From Acidobacteriota bacterium (lineage in GTDB: Bacteria > Acidobacteriota > Terriglobia > Bryobacterales > Bryobacteraceae), in contig JAPKYY010000599.1 of NCBI GenBank assembly GCA_026394095.1, positions 1 to 5,931 of the forward strand: DNA of 5,931 bases. Reading direction: 5' to 3'. Every line of letters begins with the position of its first letter. Position 1 is the stretch's first letter. The translations under genes were made by a program, and so were the position numbers. The notes beneath the pieces are model-generated. The model was not told where the DNA came from and searched no databases. It saw only the letters and a list, made by a program, of their open reading frames with translations. This document shows positions 1-5,309 of this stretch, one piece after another.

Positions 1-353
1 ACAGCCATCTGTGGTGGCGGAATCGGGTGCTTTTGCAGGTACTCAAAGAGCGTCTCGCCATCGAGATACTCCATCACCAGATAGGCGACGGAAGTAACGT
101 CGATCACCGTAACGCCGAAGTCCGTTACATTGACGACATTGGGGTGTCGAAGCCGGCCACTGGCTTCGGCTTCACGCTGAAACCGGATCAGAAATTCCCG
201 GTTCCGCATGAACTGCGGAGCGATCACTTTGACGGCAACAGTGCGCTTGGTACCCGTATGTATCGCTTGATACACGCTGCCCATACCGCCCTTGCCGAGC
301 AGTTTTTCGATCAAATACTTGTTATCGAGCGTGCGCCCAACCAGAGGGTCCAT
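1..353 (-). CDS. Ser/Thr protein kinase, N-terminal part (runs off left edge)
   Basis: This is the start of a Hanks-type serine/threonine protein kinase, which transfers phosphate from ATP to Ser/Thr residues of target proteins. Only the first 117 codons are present and the frame stays open to base 1. Seen in the translation: a glycine-rich ATP loop GKGGMGSVY at residues 20-28, the phosphate-anchoring lysine in VAVKVI (Lys42), the helix-C glutamate in the FQREAEASGRLRHPNVV block (Glu61), and the hinge LVMEYLDGETL at 92-102. The kinase domain starts right after the first ten residues, so there is no N-terminal extension. The catalytic HRD and DFG motifs and any membrane or sensor domain lie outside the window. 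The ATG at 353-351 has a weak AGG ribosome site six bases upstream. The gene is divergent from the small ABM gene. Family assignment is firm; target and signal are unknown. Confidence 0.93.
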   Translation of the reverse strand, partial: MDPLVGRTLDNKYLIEKLLGKGGMGSVYQAIHTGTKRTVAVKVIAPQFMRNREFLIRFQREAEASGRLRHPNVVNVTDFGVTVIDVTSVAYLVMEYLDGETLFEYLQKHPIPPPQMA

Positions 354-375
354 GCGAACCTATCAGCATACAGCA

Positions 376-666
376 ATGAAATCTATTGTCCACGTAGTTG
401 CCCACATAGAAGCCCTTCCGGGCCACGAGCAGGAAGTCCGTTCCGTCCTCGAAAGCTATCTTTCACCCACCCGAGCTGAGAAGGGATGCATTCGATATGA
501 TCTCTTTCTCGATACTTCCGATCCAAAGAAGTTCACCTTCATTGAAGAGTGGGAGTCAAAAGAAGACCTCGACGCCCACGCTCAAAGTGAACACCTCGCT
601 GCGGGTCGAATTGCCCTCGAAGGCAAGAAGACCCCCAACTGGGTGCAGATTCTAACTCAGCTTTGA
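376..666 (+). CDS. ABM-domain monooxygenase-like protein (putative quinol monooxygenase)
   Basis: A 96-residue single-domain protein of the antibiotic biosynthesis monooxygenase (ABM, dimeric ferredoxin-like barrel) superfamily. Seen: an opening strand MKSIVHVVAHIEALPGHEQEV, then a helix with VLESYLSPTRAEKGCIRYDLF, the strand KFTFIEEWESKEDLDAHAQSEH, and a final strand WVQIL. These are the typical order and length for YgiN/ActVA-like proteins. Known members oxidise quinols or aromatic polyketides without a cofactor, but many small ABM proteins have no known substrate, so the reaction here is undetermined. I chose the ATG at 376 because the family fold begins there. The ATG at 352 is an alternative: it has AGAGGG at 343-348 and would add eight residues, but at very short spacing. 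The upstream in-frame ATG at 292 lies antisense in the kinase and is unlikely. The 3' end overlaps the convergent permease gene by 15 bases. Confidence 0.85.
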   Translation: MKSIVHVVAHIEALPGHEQEVRSVLESYLSPTRAEKGCIRYDLFLDTSDPKKFTFIEEWESKEDLDAHAQSEHLAAGRIALEGKKTPNWVQILTQL

Positions 667-2091
667 GTGTGAGCGGCCGTAAGCGAAGTAAACGCAGAGG
701 CCAATCAGCATCCAAATAAAGGCAACGATCTGGGTAACGTGATCTAGGCCGATGATCATCGCCGAGCAGATGATCACAGCAAGAATCGGAACCAGCGGCA
801 CGAGCGGTGTCTTGAAAGGCCGAGGTGTATTCGGACTCTTCACTCGCATGATCCAGATGCCGACGCTAACGATCACAAAGGCAAACAGCGTGCCGATCGA
901 AGTGAGGTCACCAGTGATATCGCCAGGCAAAAGCACGGCGATCAGGCCTACGAAGATAAACAGGATTGCATTCGACTTGTAGGGAGTACGGAACTTCGGA
1001 TGAAGTTCGCTGAAGACCTTTGGAAGCAGCCCGTCGTTTGCCATTGAGAAGAACACACGGCTCTGTCCAAGCAACATAACCAGAATTACACTTGAAAAGC
1101 CGGCGAGAATCGCGACGGTAACCAGAGTTGCCAGCCATTCATAACCAGGCATGTACTTGGTGATGGCATACGCAACGCTTGCTTCTTTGCCGGCAGTCTT
1201 AAATTCGGTGTAGTTCGCGATGCCGGTCAATACGTGAGCAAAGAGAATGTAGAGCACCGTGCAGACGGCGAGGGAGCCCATGATGCCGATAGGCATATCA
1301 CGCTCTGGCTTCTTAGCTTCTTGTGCCGCAGTCGATACTGCATCAAATCCAATGAAGGCGAAGAACACGATACCCGCTCCGCGCAACACGCCACCCCAAC
1401 CATGCTTGAAGAAGTCTTCGTGGCCGATTGTACCTTCAGGAATCAAGTACGGTGAGTGGTTGGCGGGATTGATGAATTGCCAACCGAGACCGATAAAGAG
1501 GATCACGATAGACAGCTTGACGATCACGATCAGGGAGTTGGCCTTGGCGGATTCTTCAGTTCCCTTGATGAGCAATAAGCTGAGTAGTAGAAGGACGAGC
1601 AATGCGGGAGCATTGAAGATTCCGTGGACACCTTCTGGTGAAATCTGAAGCGTGGAGTGACACCACTCATAGGGAATTGCGCCGCCTAGAAGTTTGTTGA
1701 GATATTCGCTCCAGGCAATTGAGACGGTTGCGGCACCAAGAGCGTATTCGAGAATGAGCGCCCATCCAATCGTCCAGGCAGTCATTTCGCCCATCGTGCA
1801 GTAGGCGGAGGTGTAGGCGCTACCAGCGATTGGGATCATGGCGGCGAACTCGGCATAGCAGAGTCCAGCGAAAGCGCAGCCAATGGCGGCAAAGATGAAG
1901 GAGAGCGTCACGCCCGGCCCGGCCGCTTCAGCTGAAGCGGCGGCAGTGCGGACGAAGAGACCAGCGCCAATGATGGCTCCAATGCCAAGGGCGATGAGAC
2001 TCTTTGAGTCCAGCGTCCGTTTGAGACCTTTCTCTCCATCGGCTGCTTGTTTCAGCAGCCCCTCAACTGATTTCTTGCGAGTAAGACTCAT
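652..2091 (-). CDS. APC-superfamily amino acid permease, CAT-like (complete)
   Basis: A 479-residue inner-membrane amino acid transporter of the APC superfamily, most like the cationic amino acid transporter/YfnA branch. Seen in order: a cytoplasmic N-terminus rich in Lys/Arg, helix 1 with the substrate-site motif GIGAIIGAGLFVRT (residues 36-49), helix 2 with CYAEFAAMIPIAGSAY, helix 3 TAWTIGWALILEYALGA, the helix 6-7 block FFAFIGFDAVSTAAQEAKKP (243-262) followed by ERDMPIGI, the loop SRVFFSMANDGLLP (344-357), and the late motif PRPFKTP (423-429). About 12 hydrophobic segments and the total length match a complete family member. Substrate cannot be read from the sequence; small neutral or basic amino acids are typical. 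The ATG at 2091 is preferred over an in-frame start near 2307 because it overlaps the previous stop as ATGA and has a GAGG site seven bases upstream. It is likely translationally coupled to the preceding, truncated permease. Confidence 0.93.
   Translation of the reverse strand: MSLTRKKSVEGLLKQAADGEKGLKRTLDSKSLIALGIGAIIGAGLFVRTAAASAEAAGPGVTLSFIFAAIGCAFAGLCYAEFAAMIPIAGSAYTSAYCTMGEMTAWTIGWALILEYALGAATVSIAWSEYLNKLLGGAIPYEWCHSTLQISPEGVHGIFNAPALLVLLLLSLLLIKGTEESAKANSLIVIVKLSIVILFIGLGWQFINPANHSPYLIPEGTIGHEDFFKHGWGGVLRGAGIVFFAFIGFDAVSTAAQEAKKPERDMPIGIMGSLAVCTVLYILFAHVLTGIANYTEFKTAGKEASVAYAITKYMPGYEWLATLVTVAILAGFSSVILVMLLGQSRVFFSMANDGLLPKVFSELHPKFRTPYKSNAILFIFVGLIAVLLPGDITGDLTSIGTLFAFVIVSVGIWIMRVKSPNTPRPFKTPLVPLVPILAVIICSAMIIGLDHVTQIVAFIWMLIGLCVYFAYGRSHSKLS
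1922..1941. repeat. Perfect 20-base palindrome inside the CAT permease gene
   Basis: The 20 bases read identically on both strands. As RNA they could form an 8-bp stem (GCCGCTTC paired with GAAGCGGC) around an AGCT loop. The palindrome encodes an Ala/Ser/Glu stretch just after helix 1 (about residues 50-57). No T-run follows on either strand, so it is not an intrinsic terminator. It may be a chance effect of alanine-rich codons. Confidence 0.55.
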
Positions 2092-3233
2092 GCGGGAACC
2101 TCGTTCTTTTTCCAGATGAAGTAGACCGGGATGCCAAGCAGCACAATGATAAGTCCCGGCCACGTGTAGTTTGGTTTGTATAGGAGAAGCAGTATTTCGA
2201 TCATTCCGGCAAAGACAATGTACAGGAAAGGCAGCACCGGATAACCAAGAGCTTTGTAGGGGCGTTCCATTTCCGGACGCTTGCGCCGCAACACGAAAAT
2301 GCCCCAAATCGTCAAAATGTAAAAGAGCAGAACCGCAAATATAACATAGTCGAGCAAGTCACCGTAGCGTCCGGTAAGGGTGAGTCCGCAGGCCCAGAGG
2401 CATTGGACGCCGATGCTGACTACGGGGGTTTGGGTCTTCTCGTCGAGCTTGCCGCAGACCTTGAAGAAGAGGCCGTCTTTGGCCATGGCGTAGTAGACGC
2501 GGGAGCCGGCGAGGATCAGTCCGTTGACACAGCCGAAGGTCGAGATCATGATCGCAGCGGCCATCCACTTTTCGGCACTTGCGCCGAGGAAGCTTTGGAC
2601 GACTGCCGTGCCGACGCGGTCTTGCGGGGCGGTCTGGATGGCGGCTAGCGGGAGAACACTGAGGTAGACGAAGTTGGCGAGCAGGTAGAGGATGCTGACG
2701 GCGCCGACACCAAGGACCAGCGATAGCGGCAGGTCTCGCTTGGCGTTCTTCATCTCACCGGCAAGGAAGGTGATGTTGTTCCAGGAGTCGGAACTGAAGA
2801 GGCTACCAACCATGGCGACCCCTGTGACTGAGATGACGGCCCAGGACCAGTCGGCGTTGGCCCAGAAGTTGCCGAAGTTTGCCTGGACGGCTGTTTCGTT
2901 GCGGCCCAGGGCGAGGCCGAGGACAACCAGGCCAATCAGGGCTGCGACCTTGGCGATGGTGAAGATGTTCTGGACAATCGCTCCAGTGCGGACTCCTTTG
3001 GTGTTGACCCAACTGAGGAGGAGGATCACGGCGATACCGACTATCTGAAGGCCGCGGCCCTGGATCTCGGGGAAGAAGACACCGGCGAATTTGGCGAAGG
3101 CGACAGCTACTGCGGCGATGGTGCCGGTTTGGATGACGACGAAGAAGGTCCAGCCGAATAGGAAGGCGGGCATCGGGCCGAAGGCTTCGCGGAGGAGGCC
3201 GAGCCCTTGAATGAGTTTAGGTGGTGTTGCCAT
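2088..3233 (-). CDS. APC-family amino acid permease, N-terminally truncated (lacks TM1-TM2)
   Basis: A 381-residue membrane protein of the APC superfamily (LAT/APA-like amino acid transporters), about 80 residues shorter than usual. Similarity starts abruptly at LLREAFGPMPAFLFGW (residues 13-28), the conserved entry to helix 3. It then continues through VVIQTGTIAAVAVAFAKF (32-49), the helix 6-7 block SSDSWNNITFLAGEMKNAK (148-166), SRVYYAMAKDGLFF (244-257) and MERPYKALGYPVLPF (322-336). Helices 3-12 are therefore intact. Helix 1, whose unwound GSGIF-type motif forms the substrate site in this fold, and helix 2 are absent. No remnant is found upstream, where thiE is encoded instead. The ATG at 3233 is the plausible start but lacks a clear ribosome site; a GTG at 3281 would only add out-of-frame thiE sequence. 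The reading frame overlaps thiE by 127 bases and the next permease by ATGA. Transport activity is doubtful; I regard it as a probable deletion-derived pseudogene or an assembly artefact. Confidence 0.8.
   Translation of the reverse strand: MATPPKLIQGLGLLREAFGPMPAFLFGWTFFVVIQTGTIAAVAVAFAKFAGVFFPEIQGRGLQIVGIAVILLLSWVNTKGVRTGAIVQNIFTIAKVAALIGLVVLGLALGRNETAVQANFGNFWANADWSWAVISVTGVAMVGSLFSSDSWNNITFLAGEMKNAKRDLPLSLVLGVGAVSILYLLANFVYLSVLPLAAIQTAPQDRVGTAVVQSFLGASAEKWMAAAIMISTFGCVNGLILAGSRVYYAMAKDGLFFKVCGKLDEKTQTPVVSIGVQCLWACGLTLTGRYGDLLDYVIFAVLLFYILTIWGIFVLRRKRPEMERPYKALGYPVLPFLYIVFAGMIEILLLLYKPNYTWPGLIIVLLGIPVYFIWKKNEVPA
2099..2102 (-). promoter_or_regulatory. Ribosome binding site deciding the CAT permease start
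   Basis: GAGG on the minus strand, seven bases before the ATG at 2091-2089, inside the last codons of the upstream permease. Good spacing here supports the 479-residue product over a longer reading frame that would start inside the neighbouring gene. Confidence 0.6.
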
Positions 3234-3802
3234 CTTGTAACGTTGTCGCGGAAAGACTTTAGTGTATATGGAGCTTGCCACAATGCGCTAATGACTGCGA
3301 CTTTTTCTATACCGGATGAGAGTACTGGGCCGGCATTGTCCAGGGTGATGCCTCCAATGGCGACTAGCGGGTGGCGGGAATGGAAGGTCTGGATTCCAAC
3401 AACCGGATCCGGGTTTGCCTTGGACTGCGTGGCGAAGATGGGGCCGATGGCTAGGTAGTTGACTGGGAGATTCTGTGCATCGGCGAGTTGAGCGGCGTTG
3501 TGGGTGGAGAGGCCGAGGATCGCGTCTGGGCCGATGATCTCGCGGGCGGCGGTGGCAGGGAGATCCGTTTGGCCTACGTGGAGGCCCAGGCCGAAGAGGG
3601 CGGCGTAGTCTGCCCTGTCATTGAGAATGAGATCTCGTTTGCGATTAGCGCAGGCTTCGAGGGTTTTGAGGAAGTCTCTGGTGAAGTCTGCCTTATGGCG
3701 GATCTGGATCCAGGTTGCCCCACCGTCGATGGCAGCTTCGAGGACATCCTCCAGCGGGTGGCCGTGGAGGTGAGCCGTATCCAGAATTGGATAGAGGGAC
3801 AC
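3107..3802 (-). CDS. thiE: Thiamine-phosphate synthase with aberrant C-terminal tail
   Basis: ThiE is a cytoplasmic TIM-barrel enzyme that joins HMP-pyrophosphate and thiazole phosphate into thiamine phosphate, releasing pyrophosphate. Seen: WIQIRHK (31-37, the QxRxK pyrophosphate/HMP site), LILNDRADYAALFGLGLHVG (58-77, with the Asn-Asp-Arg motif), GQTDLP (77-82), ILGLSTHN (95-102), YLAIGPIFATQSK (116-128, thiazole-phosphate side), LVAIGGI (146-152) and EKVAVISAL (166-174). All catalytic blocks are present. Family similarity covers about residues 1-200. The last 31 residues are a Ser/Pro/Ala-rich run produced by reading the downstream permease in the wrong frame, so the native stop seems to be lost. 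The start is a GTG that overlaps the TAG of the zinc-ribbon gene as TAGTG. AGGAG lies only two bases upstream, and no other in-frame start exists before an upstream stop, which suggests coupled reinitiation. No other thiamine gene is in the window. Confidence 0.9.
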   Translation of the reverse strand: MSLYPILDTAHLHGHPLEDVLEAAIDGGATWIQIRHKADFTRDFLKTLEACANRKRDLILNDRADYAALFGLGLHVGQTDLPATAAREIIGPDAILGLSTHNAAQLADAQNLPVNYLAIGPIFATQSKANPDPVVGIQTFHSRHPLVAIGGITLDNAGPVLSSGIEKVAVISALWQAPYTLKSFRDNVTRWQHHLNSFKGSASSAKPSARCPPSYSAGPSSSSSKPAPSPQ

Positions 3803-3981
3803 TACTCCTGGATGGGGGCCTGATTGTCGGAATCAGCCCAGGCTGAGATTTTCAAGCGCCGGCAAACCCAGCAGAGGCCCTCAGTCGACTGAGGGGCGAC
3901 GTCGCTGCCGCATACCGTACATTTCAAGATGGGCGGCTCCTCTTCGAGGACGGGCTTCTTCTTATTTAGTTTGTCTGCCAA
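3802..3981 (-). CDS. Small zinc-ribbon protein, 59 residues
   Basis: A short gene filling the gap between the RND pump and thiE. Its product begins MADKLNKKKPVLEEEPP, a charged, probably flexible tail. A zinc-ribbon-like core follows, with CTVCG at 21-25 and CWVCRR at 37-42, giving the spacing C-x2-C-x12-C-x2-C, and then KISAW and a short acidic/polar tail ending in QE. Four correctly spaced cysteines are the main evidence that it is real; the exact packing between neighbours is the second. There is no signal peptide or membrane segment. The start is inferred to be TTG at 3981-3979, because an in-frame stop lies four codons upstream and no ATG/GTG occurs before the core. It overlaps the pump's last 16 bases, and its TAG overlaps the thiE GTG by one base. 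I do not recognise the family; zinc binding is an inference and no function is assigned. Confidence 0.65.
   Translation of the reverse strand: MADKLNKKKPVLEEEPPILKCTVCGSDVAPQSTEGLCWVCRRLKISAWADSDNQAPIQE
3878..3895. repeat. Perfect 18-base palindrome inside the zinc-ribbon gene
   Basis: Eighteen bases identical on both strands, able to fold as a 7-bp stem (CCCTCAG with CTGAGGG) around a TCGA loop. It lies between the two CxxC knuckle codons, about 75 bases before the thiE start. No T-run follows on either strand, so it is not a classical terminator. It could act as an mRNA hairpin or a dimeric protein site, or be chance. Confidence 0.55.
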
Positions 3982-5309
3982 GCTTCTACTTTAGCAGCAC
4001 CGCTGCGCCGCGCAAACCATGCTTTGGCATCCTCGACGAAAGCATAGCCCACCGGGACGACTAGCAAGCTCAGCAAAAGGCAGAGCATCTGGCCGCCGAT
4101 GATGGTGATAGCGATGGCGGAACGCTGCCCGGCACCGGCGCCGATACCGACTGCGGTAGGTATCAGACCTGCGACGATCGAAAGCGTTGTCATGAGAATT
4201 GGCCGCAGACGGACGGAGTTGGCTTCAATGATGGCCTGCATGAGAGGAATGCCCTGTTCTCGCAGCCGATTCATGTAGTCGATCTGAAGGATGCCGTTTT
4301 TCTTGACGATGCCGAGGAGCAACAAGACTCCGAGGGCACTGAAGAGGTTCATCGTGCGGCCGGTGGCCATCAAGGCGATGAGGGCGAAAGGAATCGATAG
4401 AGGCAGAGTGGAGAGGATGATCAGCGGGTGGATCAGGCTCTCGAACTGCGCAGCCAGAACCATGTACATAAAGATGGAGGCAAGGCCAATCGCGAGCAGC
4501 ATGTTGGAGGTAGTCTCTTCAAGTACCTTCACCTGACCTGAGAAAGCGACACGGTAGCCTGGCGGGAGGCTGACGCGGCTGATAGCGTCGCTGGCTGCGG
4601 CGGCGGCAACACCGAGCGAGGAGCCAAGAGCAACGTTACCGTAAATGCCGACGCTGAACTGACGGTTGAAGCGGTCGATACGGCTGGGGCCCAGGCCCTG
4701 TTCGAGTTGGGCTACCGAATCGAGGCGGATCAAACCTTTTGCACTGGGGACGAGAAGCCTGCTTAAGACATTCTTGTCATCGCGTTGATGGGGCATCAGG
4801 CGCATCATGACCGGATATTGTTCAGAGTCTTCCTTAAAGGTGGAGATCTGATCTTCACCCGACATCAGGAGGCGAACCGAGTTGGCAACGTCGCTGACAC
4901 GAACGCCGAGATCTGAGGCGAGGCCTCGATCGATGTTGACCTGGAGTTCGGGGTTATTGAGATTGAGGTTGACCTTGATATCAACAATGGAAGGCTCTTT
5001 GGCCAGTTCGGCGTTGATGCTCTTGGCAAATCCGACGAGTTTGCTGATGTCGGGGCCCAGCAACTGAAGCCGGATCGGAGCGAATGCGTCGCGCCAACCG
5101 AGGATATTCGGGAAGGTGACGCGGGGACGGGCAAAAGCAAATTCTTTGGCGACTTCCCTAACCTTCTGGCCCATTTCAGTGATCGAGGCGCGCTCACCCT
5201 GTGGCTTGAGGAAGACGTAAATCTGAGCCATGGTGACGCGTTGGAGGAAGCCAGCAGTAGCCGGGACGACAGCCGTGACGCCGTCGATTTTTTCCAGCTT
5301 CTTGGACAT
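3966..5309 (-). CDS. RND (HAE-1) efflux pump inner-membrane subunit, C-terminal part (frame-disrupted gene)
   Basis: This is the C-terminal 447 residues of an AcrB/MexB-like resistance-nodulation-division transporter, which exports hydrophobic compounds through a periplasmic adaptor and an outer-membrane channel using the proton gradient. Seen: the second periplasmic porter/docking domain (about 1-255, with ILGWRDAFAPIRLQLLG and LRP/IDRFNRQFSVGIYGN), then helices TM8-TM12, including MYMVLAAQFESLIHPLIIL (281-299) and TM10 with GIVKKNGILQIDYMN (333-347). Lys337 of TM10 aligns with the proton-relay lysine of AcrB, and VRLRPILMTTLSIVAGLIP (366-384) is also conserved. The ATG at 5309 is not a genuine start: it is mid-protein, has no ribosome site, and the preceding residues are found in another frame just upstream. 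Together with that upstream part the sequence is complete to the C-terminus. It ends with TAA at 3968-3966 and overlaps the zinc-ribbon gene. Confidence 0.9.
   Translation of the reverse strand: MSKKLEKIDGVTAVVPATAGFLQRVTMAQIYVFLKPQGERASITEMGQKVREVAKEFAFARPRVTFPNILGWRDAFAPIRLQLLGPDISKLVGFAKSINAELAKEPSIVDIKVNLNLNNPELQVNIDRGLASDLGVRVSDVANSVRLLMSGEDQISTFKEDSEQYPVMMRLMPHQRDDKNVLSRLLVPSAKGLIRLDSVAQLEQGLGPSRIDRFNRQFSVGIYGNVALGSSLGVAAAAASDAISRVSLPPGYRVAFSGQVKVLEETTSNMLLAIGLASIFMYMVLAAQFESLIHPLIILSTLPLSIPFALIALMATGRTMNLFSALGVLLLLGIVKKNGILQIDYMNRLREQGIPLMQAIIEANSVRLRPILMTTLSIVAGLIPTAVGIGAGAGQRSAIAITIIGGQMLCLLLSLLVVPVGYAFVEDAKAWFARRSGAAKVEAWQTN

Noticed and set aside
27..479. Long plus-strand open frame across the kinase region
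   Set aside because: It is antisense to well-conserved kinase sequence, overlaps the ABM gene in another frame and shows no family features.
1234..1648. Plus-strand open frames within the CAT permease
   Set aside because: They are complementary to conserved membrane helices and have no domain or credible start.
2088..2307. N-terminal extension of the CAT permease to base 2307
   Set aside because: It would read the preceding permease in the wrong frame. The ATG at 2091, with its GAGG site and ATGA overlap, is clearly better.
2692..3048. Plus-strand 118-residue open frame within the truncated permease
   Set aside because: It is antisense to conserved APC helices and its composition is typical of a GC-rich shadow frame.
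3488..3823. Plus-strand 111-residue open frame opposite thiE
   Set aside because: It is antisense to the intact catalytic core of ThiE and contains no recognisable motif.
3842..3900. CTGAGATT on the plus strand near thiE, resembling the TPP riboswitch start
   Set aside because: It is on the opposite strand to thiE, and the other conserved riboswitch blocks (the ACCTGAT region and the CCAGCG/AGGGA region) are absent. Nothing like a TPP riboswitch precedes thiE on the minus strand.
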